NCBI GenBank assembly: GCA_028829895.1
Contig: CM054181.1
Span: 33,652,259-33,716,258 of the forward strand
Direction of reading: 5' to 3'
Length of the DNA stretch: 64,000 nucleotides
DNA from: Sinotaia quadrata
Taxonomy: Eukaryota; Mollusca; Gastropoda; Architaenioglossa; Viviparidae
The translations under genes were made by a program, and so were the position numbers. Below, in pieces: positions 55,034 to 64,000 of the stretch. The notes under the pieces are model-generated. The model was not told the DNA's origin, made no database searches, and saw nothing but the letters and a program-made list of their open reading frames with translations. Position 1 is the stretch's first letter, and the number at the start of each line of letters is the position of its first letter.

Positions 55034-55392
55034 CAGTCATCGATGTCGCCATTAATTTTGATAATGCTAAGTGCAACTTGTTGCAGATTACTCCAAAATC
55101 CAATGATCTTATTTCTGAATTTTCCATTGTCTTAAACTAAGCGAGACAGAAGGTAATTTGGGGAGACAGAAAGAAACATGTTTACCTTTTGAAGTATTTT
55201 CTTGACCTTTCAGAGAATAAAATCGTTATTAATTATAATAATATGCACCACTATGCAATGACACTTTATATCTTTCAAGAATATTATCTCAACGACTATA
55301 TATGACTAATAATGAAATCTAAACTCTCCAAACCAAATGTATACACAAATATAGATAAGTTATTGGACACACCCAGTACCTGTTTCTTTCAG
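55034..55392. other. Unannotated spacer
   Basis: AT-rich, with no repeat or gene seen. Confidence 0.5.
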
Positions 55393-55393
55393 A

Positions 55394-55504
55394 TCTACCT
55401 CAAGAGACAGTGTCATCTGCAAGAAAACACTACTGCTTGCGGACAGACAGAACCATGACTTGACCGAAGGCCACTTGTTGGTTCTTCCACGTTACAAATT
55501 CTAG
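55394..55504 (+). CDS. Possible terminal exon on the plus strand after a strong acceptor
   Basis: CCTGTTTCTTTCAG (ending 55392) is a good 3' splice site. In the frame beginning at 55394, 36 codons run to TAG (55502-55504), with Ser, Arg, Asp and Lys at the start, a Leu-Leu-Leu-Ala core and a Leu-Val-Leu-Pro-Arg-Tyr-Lys end. The two other frames are open for 21 and 23 codons, so frame choice is uncertain. It lies on the opposite strand to the possible exon at 54919-55033. No AATAAA follows until about 55985-56010. No family recognised. Confidence 0.2.
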   Translation, partial: STSRDSVICKKTLLLADRQNHDLTEGHLLVLPRYKF

Positions 55505-55595
55505 AATACGTCATTGCATACCAAAGAACATGATTATGACTGAGACTTAAGGATTTCTGTTGGTAATCATATGAGACAATCTGATCTACAAGCAT

Positions 55596-55830
55596 ATGTC
55601 ACCGTGTGCTTTTAGTCAGAACTACAGATTTGACAACAGGATTGTCACTGTGTGCTTTTAGTCAGAACTAAAGATTTGACAACAGGATTGTCACTGTGTG
55701 CTTTTAGTCAGAACTACAGATTTGACACGAGGATTGTCACTGTGTTCTTTTAGTCAGAACTACAGATTTGACACGAGGATTGTCACTGTGTGCCTTTAGT
55801 CAGAACTACAGATTTGACACGAGGATTGTC
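55596..55830. repeat. 46-bp minisatellite, 5 copies
   Basis: TGTCACTGTGTGCTTTTAGT then CAGAACTACAGATTTGACAC and GAGGAT. Left copies have ACAACAGGAT. Confidence 0.96.
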
Positions 55831-55884
55831 ACTGATCTTCCTATGATGTAATCTCAACCTCTAACTACCTAGAACTTTTGCGTA

Positions 55885-56340
55885 TTTAAATCCAAATTTT
55901 CTAGAGTTGTTGAATACATAGTAAATATTAATGAGAGTTTGTTGAATAGTGATGTCAAGTAATCAGTTTCATTTGATTGTCATATGTATAATTGATTATT
56001 CATTTAATAAAGTTATTGTTAAATTTATTGACCTTCTTATGCAAATTTTTTAACCTTATGTTGGAAAAGAAAGTGGGTGGATGGGAGCTCGCTAAAATAG
56101 ATTAAAAGTCGGATTTGACTTCTACTTTAGTAAGAAATTTTCCACTCGTGGAATCAGTGTGACTGTAAATGTGTTTATTGTGGAATAGAGAAAACGTTTA
56201 CAGCGCCAAAATACCCGACAAGTGAGAGAGACGAGTGATGTCTGCTGGAGGATCATTAATAAAATAAATTGAGATTATCATCACTTGTAATTAGTTATGA
56301 AAAATTAATTATATTTAATAATAATAATAATAATCATTTT
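55885..56340 (+). repeat. Dispersed repeat family, copy F (3' part)
   Basis: GATGTCAAGTAATC, TTTAATAAAGTTATTGTTAA, ATTTATTGACCTTCTTATGC, GAGAAAACGTTTACAG, GTGATGTCTGCTGGAG and ATCATCACTTGTAATTAG blocks match 36430-36800 in order, and the first three also match 28990-29110. Confidence 0.88.
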
Positions 56341-56681
56341 CATTAAATAAATGGCGTGCCTATCACAGAAATATATGGAGAAAACTGTTACGTCGAGGTT
56401 AAAAAAAAAAACAGCAGTCGTAAACATCAAAACGGGGTGAACCCAGTTGAATCGAGAAAAACAACAGTCCTAAACATTTCTTATAAAATAACACAATGTC
56501 GGTCATACATCAAAATTCAGTAATGGAAGACCAATAACATCATTCCGCTTGACCTCCCATAATCCCTCTGGCGATTACGCATAGTTTCACGTGGACAATT
56601 TGGAGTAGCGACAAATGCACTGTAGTGAGAGAGTCATAAAGAAAGTGCTACAGGGAGAAACAGAGAAAAAGAAAGCACAAT

Positions 56682-56683
<2 letters not shown>
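56341..56683. other. Unannotated spacer
   Basis: No gene. GTCGAGGTTAAAAAAAAAAAC and similar A-runs. Confidence 0.45.

Positions 56684-56717
<34 letters not shown>
56684..56717. repeat. (GA)n microsatellite
   Basis: Pure GA run of about 17 repeats. Confidence 0.98.
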
Positions 56718-56721
<4 letters not shown>

Positions 56722-56944
56722 AGAAAGTGCCACCGGGGTGGGGTGGGGGGTGAGGAGAGAAAGTCTCAGGATAGAGAAAACCAGAAGAAACAAAGAGTTG
56801 CAAAAAGATACAAATACAGTATGGTCGAGATGGTCTTGGCGGGGAAGGGGTAGAAAAACGGATGATAGTGAGGGGTAGAGAAAGTAAGAAGATAGAGGGT
56901 TTGGAGGAAAGAGAGTTAGAGATAAAGAATCACAGAGAGACCGA

Positions 56945-57225
56945 CATTTAGAGCCACAGAAGACACAGACATTTAGAGTCACAGAGAGACACATTCATAG
57001 AATCACAGAGAGACATAGTCATTTGAGTCACAGAAGACAATCATTTAGAGTCACAGAAGACAATCATTTAGAGTCACAGAAGACAATCATTTAGAGTCAC
57101 GGTGAGACAGTAATTTTAGTCACATAAAACGTATTCATATTGAGTCACAGAATACATATTCATGTAGAGTCACAGAGACACCTTTACAGCGAGACACAGT
57201 CATAGAAATCAGTCATTTAGAGTCA
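56945..57225. repeat. 23-bp repeat with degenerate ends, about 11 copies
   Basis: GTCACAGAAGACAATCATTT plus AGA. The four central copies are identical. Confidence 0.94.
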
Positions 57226-57400
57226 GACAGAGAGAGAGAGAGAAAGAGAGAGAAAGAGAGAGAAAGAGAAAGAGCCAGGAAAAGAGTCTGACGTCCACCG
57301 AGAGAAATAGTCTCATAGAGAGAAGTCACAAAGTCAGAAAGAGAGAGTGTCATAGATAAACGAAAGAACAAACTGAAGAAACGTATTGTATTTTTCCAAC
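57226..57400. repeat. Purine-rich GAGA/GAAA low-complexity DNA
   Basis: GAGAGAGAGAGAAAGAGAG at 57230-57272, then degenerate. Confidence 0.9.
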
Positions 57401-57705
<305 letters not shown>

Positions 57706-58250
57706 GAAAATGGAACAGTCACATTTTATTTTTTTTAAGAACGAAACAGAAAAAAGAATAGACAAATAAAAGACAAACAAGACGAGAGAAAGAAAAGAAA
57801 CTAGTTTTATAGAAAATAAGAGGGCGAGGGAGAGCAGTAAAAAAACAGAAAATGTAAGAGAAAGAAAGAAGGAGAAAATGAGCGAGCAAGAATTAAAATT
57901 GTGAGAAAGAGATAAAGGAAAGGAAAGAGAGAACGAGAGAGCAAGATAGAGAAAAGTGAGAAAGAGACAAAAGAAAGGAAAGAGAGAATGAGAGACAAAG
58001 ATAGAGAAAAGTGAGAAAGAGATTTTTAAAAAAGTAAACGCGAGATAAAGATAGAGAAAAGTGAGAAAGAGAGAAAATGAAAACGCCTGTGAAAGGGCAG
58101 CGAGAGGGCAATTGACAAATATAATGAGAAAGACAATAGGGAAAGCAGTAAAAAGAGAGAGGGAGAAAGAAAAAGACACGTAAATACTAAGGAGAGAGAC
58201 AAAAAGGGCAAAATTGATGGGACAAACGAGTTCATTGATAATTTCCGTTG
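57706..58250. repeat. Degenerate purine-rich repeat
   Basis: GAGAAAGAGACAAAAGAAAG, GAAAGAGAGAATGAGAG and GATAGAGAAAAGTGAGAAAG blocks recur at about 55-60 bp spacing (57895-58070). The minus frame of 326 codons is Phe/Ser/Leu-only and not credible. Confidence 0.9.
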
Positions 58251-58521
58251 ACTTTTTAAAATGAAAAATAACGTTAGTGAAAGTTATATACAATGTGCAT
58301 TTAATTTCGTACAAAATAAGTACATAATATCATAACATGTAATGAATCAAATTAATAATTAGTCCATACACACATACTTGAAACAATTGCTAGCATATAT
58401 TTTTTTCACATCTAAGTTACTGTTGATAGTTCACAAAGATAAACATTTTGACTAGATGAATCACAGCAAATAATATGAGGTACACCCACCCACCCGTCAC
58501 ATACACAATTTATTTAAGTAA

Positions 58522-58775
58522 ATATTTTAAGTATGAGTACAGAAGTAAAGATCAGTCATAAGTATGAGTACAGAAGTAAATATCAGTCATAAGTATGAGT
58601 ACAGAAGTAAAGATCAGTCATAAGTATGAGTACAGAAGTAAAGATCAGTCATAAGTATGAGTACATAAGTAAATATCAGTCATAAGTATGAGTACAGAAG
58701 TAAAGATCAGTCATAAGTATGAGTACAGAAGTAAAGAGTCATAAGTATGAGTACAGAAGTAAAGATCAGTCATAA
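58522..58775. repeat. 31-bp minisatellite, about 8 copies
   Basis: CATAAGTATGAGTACAGAAG then TAAAGATCAGT, with one shortened copy near 58730. Confidence 0.97.
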
Positions 58776-58799
58776 GAATCGTGTTGTAACGTGAAGGCA

Positions 58800-59605
58800 T
58801 CAATATATCACGCTAGATTATATACCTTGCGAAGCTACAATACTCACCAGGTTAGATTATACAACTTGACAGGCTATGTTATTCAACACGCTATATTATA
58901 TAAATTGACAGGCTATAATACTCACCACGCTAGATTATATAACTTGACAGGCTATATTACTTACAATGCTAGATTAAATAACACGACAGGGTATGTTACT
59001 TACCACGCTATATTATGTAACTTCTATAATATGTTATTTACCATGTTATATCTCTTCCATACTATTATACTTACCACGCTAGATTATATAAATTGAAAGG
59101 CTCTATTACCTATCACACTTTGCTATATAATCTCCATACTATATTACTGAACACGCTAGATTATATAACTTGACTTGCTGTATTACTAAAAATTCTAGAT
59201 TATATAACTTGACAGTCTATATCACTTACCACGCTAGATTATATAAGTTGACTGGTTATATTACTCATATATTATTTACTACAATAGATTATATAACGTC
59301 CATACTATATCACTTACCACTCTAGATTATAATTACCACGCTAGATTATATAACATCCATAATGTATTACTTACCATTCTAGATTATATAACTTGACTGG
59401 TTATATTACTTACCATGCTAGAATATATAACTTGACTGGCTATATTACGTACCACGCTAGATTATATAACTTGACTGGCTATATTACTTACCATGCAAGA
59501 TTATATAATTGACATATTATAATACTTACCACGCTAGGTTATATAACTTCCAGGCTGTATTACTTCCTACTCTCGATTTTAGAACTTCCAGGATGTATTA
59601 CTTAC
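58800..59605. repeat. About 39-bp degenerate tandem repeat, about 20 copies
   Basis: ACCACGCTAGATTATATAAC then TTGACAGGCTATATTACTT. Substitutions and deletions are spread throughout. Units contain self-complementary GCTAGATTATATAAC-like DNA. Confidence 0.95.
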
Positions 59606-59665
59606 CACGCCGAGAGGAACGTAGTGGTCAAAACAATATAAAACAACTAGATAGAGAGGAGACCG

Positions 59666-59666
<1 letters not shown>

Positions 59667-59745
<79 letters not shown>
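59667..59745. repeat. (GATA)n microsatellite
   Basis: About 19 repeats. Confidence 0.99.
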
Positions 59746-59746
<1 letters not shown>

Positions 59747-59749
59747 CAG

Positions 59750-59753
<4 letters not shown>

Positions 59754-59792
<39 letters not shown>
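59754..59792. repeat. (GA)n microsatellite
   Basis: About 19 repeats, a few bases from the GATA run. Confidence 0.98.
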
Positions 59793-59797
<5 letters not shown>

Positions 59798-60339
59798 GTT
59801 TCTGTCCAGAGTACTTACTACATGATTAGTATATCTTGCTTTCTATACATACATTGTAATCACTCTGTCAATCGTTTCTATTTTCAAAAAGAGCGAAAAC
59901 ATACCAAAAAAATATTCATATTAAATTGTTTTCGCCTTCAAAATTTGAGAATAAACTTGTCGGAAATGATGATGCATCTTTTTCTTTTCTAAGCTCATGT
60001 GGCCCTAGAGCCAATTCCCACTGTTCCAATTATGTCTAATAATACAGCATTATAATGCGATTCCACACCAATTACCTGAATTCCTCAGTACAAAGTGACA
60101 AACACCACGCTCAAGTTAACGTGCCCTCGCACACGGCGTGGGCTCACATATAGGAAAATAATTTTTAATTGATTTCTCGAAGAAAAATACAAGTAGGAAA
60201 AGCATGTGCCCGGACATCTTTGGTAATGCATCGAAGATATGCTATATGCGAGTAGAACAATTTTCCTGTAATTTCAAGCATGCAAATACCATTACGTCAA
60301 ACACATTTATTTCTTCTTTTCTTTCTCTCTGGCTGCTAG
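59793..60339. other. Non-tandem stretch
   Basis: No repeats. A pyrimidine tract (about 60306-60330) leads to the possible acceptor at 60338-60339. Confidence 0.45.
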
Positions 60340-60406
60340 GAGTGTAGGAGAAAGATCAGAGTGGGGACACGTTCACAAAAGAAGAGGGAAGATGCTGAAA
60401 TTATAG
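60340..60406 (+). CDS. Possible small internal exon, plus strand
   Basis: TTCTTCTTTTCTTTCTCTCTGGCTGCTAG is a long pyrimidine tract ending in an AG at 60339. The next 67 bases read in frame as Glu-Cys-Arg-Arg-Lys and onwards, strongly basic with Lys-Lys-Arg-Glu-Asp near the end, and stop at ATTATAG followed by GTGGAT, a passable donor. If it is read through, a TGA follows two codons later. The purine-rich sequence explains the basic residues without coding. No partner exon identified and no domain. Confidence 0.2.
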
Positions 60407-60692
60407 GTGGATGAGCGATTAACAGGAAGTAGATCCTATCATTAAAGACATCATATGGGCATAATTAAACAGTCTGTGTATTTCTTAACGTATGGGTAGT
60501 TCTAAAAGCCATTTCTATTTGACTTAATATTATGTATTTTGATCCGTTGTAGAGTATATTTCCCTTAAAGTGTGCTTTTGTTCGACTTAATTAATTATTT
60601 ATTAATTATAGATAATTTAACTTGAAATAACTAATCATAGTTTGTATTTATAGATAAGTGGTAGATTTTTGCATTGAGCATATGCAGCCTGG
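60407..60692. other. Unannotated spacer
   Basis: AT-rich; no gene. Confidence 0.5.
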
Positions 60693-61046
60693 TGGTGAAA
60701 TGTAATAATGAAATTATGAAATTAGGAATTTGAAATGTAATAATGAAATTATGAAATTATGAATTTGAAATGTAATAATGAAATTATGAAATTAGGAATT
60801 TGAAATGTAATAATGAAATTAAGAAATTAGGAATTTGATATGTAATAATGAAATTATGAAATTAGGAATTTGAAATGTAATAATGAAATTATGAAATTAT
60901 GAATTTGAAATGTAATAATGAAATTATGAAATTATGAATTTGAAATGTAATAATGAAATTATGAAATTATGAATTTGAGATGTAATAATGAAATTATGAA
61001 ATTGTGAATTTGAAATGTAATAATGAAATTATGAAATTATGAATTA
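60693..61046. repeat. 35-bp AT-rich minisatellite, about 10 copies
   Basis: GAAATGTAATAATGAAATTA then TGAAATTATGAATTT. An 11-bp sub-repeat GAAATTATGAA is visible inside the unit. Confidence 0.97.
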
Positions 61047-61429
61047 CTCATTAAAACTATACTATTCATAGAACACCAGGAATCCAGTTTACTGATAGAG
61101 CATATTAATGCGTTCGTTTTTTACTCTTTATTACACAATAATTATTACACAATAATTACTTCCGCTTCATTATAGAATTATTGTACAGCAACAAATATTA
61201 AGTTAGTTCTATAACTGTGTAATAAGTTAGAACCACTCTGGAACAGATTTTACATTATATCATAATATTTAAAGTCCAGACAAAATACTTCTTTAATGAC
61301 AAGTCTGTTAATTCAAACGAATCAAATAATAGAGTGAGAAATTTACGTTCTAACTAGCTTACATTCATCTTTTTATGGTCACGTGAGCTATTGAAGTTAA
61401 GGCAGCTTGTGTAAAGTTGTTTTATTTCC
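61047..61429. other. Unannotated spacer
   Basis: AT-rich; TTACACAATAATTA is duplicated at 61131-61158. No gene. Confidence 0.5.
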
Positions 61430-62177
61430 TTCACAGTTACGTCACAAATTATACTTACAATTGTACAGATAATACAATTGTGGCACTGTTCTCTCCCTCT
61501 GAGGTTATATCACTAATTGCAGTGACACATGAGACTTGTAACGCTTACTGTTTCCATGACAGTTATGTTTATGACATTCGACTTGGCACATCAAAACGTA
61601 TACTTAAGTCATCGCAAATATTACATCTATAACGCTGATCTCTCTCTCTTATACGTCACTTTTGTAACACTGCTCTGTTTCGTTCACATTTACATCATTT
61701 TGACTATATTTTTGGCAGTACATACATCAAATTGGCAATTCTGCCCTATTTCCATCAAACATTCATCACAAAATAAAACCACGACAGCTCATGCATCCGA
61801 TTTAACGTTGTTTCTTTAACACTAACACAAAAAATATAATTATGACACCACATACATCCGATTTAACGTTGTTTCTTTAACACTAACACAAAAAATATAA
61901 TTATGACACCACATACATCCGATTTAACGTTGTTTCTTTAACACTAACACAAAAAATATAATTATGACAGCACATACATCCGATTTGCAATGCTGAATGA
62001 TTCCTTGGCGGTTTCGTCGCAAATTACCTTTATGGCAGTACATGCATACATCCGATTTCTTATGTCGATTTGTTTTCTTCACAGGTACATTACAAAAATA
62101 AGCTTATGACGGACAGATGTCACATTTGCAAAGCTGTCTTGTTTTCTTTTAGTTGCAGCGCAAATTACACGCACGGC
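61430..62177. repeat. Diverged about 60-bp repeat; includes three near-identical 61-bp copies
   Basis: 61795-61985 holds three 61-bp units (TTTCTTTAACACTAACACAA, then AAAATATAATTATGACACCA and CATACATCCGATTTAACGTTG). The flanking DNA repeats the same theme in diverged form (a TTCTTCACAG- or TTCCTTCACAG-type start, then ACRTCACAAATTA, then GGCAGNACATACATC), as does the 63-bp array that follows. Confidence 0.85.
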
Positions 62178-63609
62178 AGCACATACATCAGATCTGTAAT
62201 TGTTGGTTTTCCGTCACTGTTGCATTCTACTGGTACTGGCAGCACAAACATCAGATCTGTAATTGTTGGTTTTCCGTCACTGTTGCATTCTACTGGTACT
62301 GGCAGCACAAACATCAGATCTGTAATTGTTGGTTTTCCGTCACTGTTGCATTCTACTGGTACTGGCAGCACAAACATCAGATCTGTAATTGTTGGTTTTC
62401 CGTCACTGTTGTATTCTACTGGTACTGGCAGCACATACATCAGATCTGTAATTGTTGGTTTTCCGTCACTGTTGTATTCTACTGGTACTGGCAGCACATA
62501 CATCAGATCTGTAATTGTTGGTTTTCCGTCACTGTTGTATTCTACTGGTACTGGCAGCACATACATCAGATCTGTAATTGTTGGTTTTCCGTCACTGTTG
62601 CATTCTACTGGTACTGGCAGCACATACATCAGATCTGTAATTGTTGGTTTTCCGTCACTGTTGTATTCTACTGGTACTGGCAGCACATACATCAGATCTG
62701 TAATTGTTGGTTTTCCGTCACTGTTGCATTCTACTGGTACTGGCAGCACATACATCAGATCTGTAATTGTTGGTTTTCCGTCACTGTTGTATTCTACTGG
62801 TACTGGCAGCACATACATCAGATCTGTAATTGTTGGTTTTCCGTCACTGTTGTATTCTACTGGTACTGGCAGCACATACATCAGATCTGTAATTGTTGGT
62901 TTTCCGTCACTGTTGTATTCTACTGGTACTGGCAGCACATACATCAGATCTGTAATTGTTGGTTTTCCGTCACTGTTGCATTCTACTGGTACTGGCAGCA
63001 CATACATCAGATCTGTAATTGTTGGTTTTCCGTCACTGTTGTATTCTACTGGTACTGGCAGCACATACATCAGATCTGTAATTGTTGGTTTTCCGTCACT
63101 GTTGTATTCTACTGGTACTGGCAGCACATACATCAGATCTGTAATTGTTGGTTTTCCGTCACTGTTGTATTCTACTGGTACTGGCAGCACATACATCAGA
63201 TCTGTAATTGTTGGTTTTCCGTCACTGTTGTATTCTACTGGTACTGGCAGCACATACATCAGATCTGTAATTGTTGGTTTTCCGTCACTGTTGCATTCTA
63301 CTGGTACTGGCAGCACATACATCAGATCTGTAATTGTTGGTTTTCCGTCACTGTTGTATTCTACTGGTACTGGCAGCACATACATCAGATCTGTAATTGT
63401 TGGTTTTCCGTCACTGTTGCATTCTACTGGTACTGGCAGCACATACATCAGATCTGTAATTGTTGGTTTTCCGTCACTGTTGTATTCTACTGGTACTGGC
63501 AGCACATACATCAGATCTGTAATTGTTGGTTTTCCGTCACTGTTGTATTCTACTGGTACTGGCAGCACATACATCAGATCTGTAATTGTTGGTTTTCCGT
63601 CACTGTTGC
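62178..63609. repeat. 63-bp minisatellite, about 22.7 copies, open in three frames
   Basis: Unit GCAGCACATACATCAGATCT then GTAATTGTTGGTTTTCCGTC, ACTGTTGTATTCTACTGGTA and CTG. Only two sites vary: AAAC/ATAC at the start (AAAC in the first three junctions) and GCATTC/GTATTC near the end. The period is 21 codons, so two plus frames (546 and 537 codons with flanks) and one minus frame (469 codons) stay open. Because all three are open and the variants are silent in none of them consistently, I read it as non-coding satellite DNA and not a repeat protein. Confidence 0.98.
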
Positions 63610-63654
63610 AACACGCACCACAAGTGTTCTCCGTCCTAAGTTGTTTTCAACAGG

Positions 63655-63975
63655 ATTTCAAAATCTCAAAACTAAGTGTGCATTCAAGATCCGAAGAAAA
63701 TTTAGCATAATTTCTATTTTGAAAATTTGTGTAAATGCCTACATTCAAGATCTGAGGAAAATCTAACATAATTTCTATTTTGAAGATCTGTGTAAATGCC
63801 TACATTCAAGATCCGAGGAAAATCTAGCATAATTTCTGTTTTGAAGATTGGTGTAAATGCCTACATAACAAGATTTGTGTAAATGCCTACATAACAAGAT
63901 TTGTGTAAATGCCTACATAACACGATTTGTGTAAATGCCTACATAACAAGATCTGAGTAAATGTAAATACTAATA
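63655..63975. repeat. 61-bp repeat (about 3 copies) changing into a 26-bp repeat (about 5 copies)
   Basis: GTGTAAATGCCTACATTCAA then GATCTGAGGAAAATCTAACA and the rest. From about 63840 only the GATTTGTGTAAATGCCTACA plus TAACAA part repeats, showing a shorter array arising from part of a longer unit. Confidence 0.95.
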
Positions 63976-64000
63976 AAATTGAGGGATGTAAAGTCCCAAA

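Noticed and set aside
62070..63766. Long repeat-protein genes of 469-546 codons
   Set aside because: Three frames on both strands are open over the same 63-bp array, and changes do not favour synonymous sites in any one of them.

Overview
The window looks like intergenic or intronic DNA from an animal nuclear genome. It is AT-rich, and I see no rRNA, no tRNA, no bacterial-style operon and no ORF that I can assign to a protein family. The compound (GATA)/(GACA), (GAAA), (CA) and (GT) microsatellites and the very dense minisatellites fit a lophotrochozoan such as a mollusc, but that is a guess from style. No gene in the window identifies the organism.

The main feature is a mosaic of about 85 tandem arrays with mostly unrelated sequences and periods of about 22 to 130 bp. 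Adding the spans listed here gives roughly 45% of the window. Several arrays are very regular: 35 bp at 159-692, 43/86 bp at 1558-2209, 69 bp at 4078-4948, 36 and 28 bp at 21640-22246, 24 bp at 31590-33100, 38 bp at 37138-37972, 63 bp at 62178-63609. Nearly all long ORFs are by-products of these arrays. They occur when the period is a multiple of three and no stop falls in the unit, and they are often open in two or three frames on both strands.

Between the arrays lie non-tandem elements. A dispersed non-coding family, up to about 1.6 kb and with colinear fragments at 28.1-29.15, 35.2-36.85, 51.07-51.39, 54.02-54.12 and 55.9-56.34 kb, is the clearest interspersed repeat. A 460-bp element at 25599-26058 has 64-bp inverted ends matching at 62 of 64 positions. 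A perfect 93-bp palindrome with smaller palindromes nested inside lies at 18439-18531. A GC-rich island at 27473-27600 can fold into two adjacent hairpins. A possible old LTR-retroelement 5' end lies at about 17276-18002. A decayed repeat at 23030-23695 may derive from C2H2 zinc fingers.

A few short GC-richer, non-repetitive patches look like possible small exons: 52530-52707 (-), 54919-55033 (-), 55394-55504 (+), 60340-60406 (+), 26756-26920 (+) and 23864-24189 (-). They rest on splice-site consensus, Kozak context or amino-acid composition only, and are low confidence. If any are real, the window is a gene-poor region or a set of large introns filled with minisatellites. I found no convincing new multi-gene system. 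The most unusual features are the array mosaic, the inverted-repeat structures and the dispersed family.
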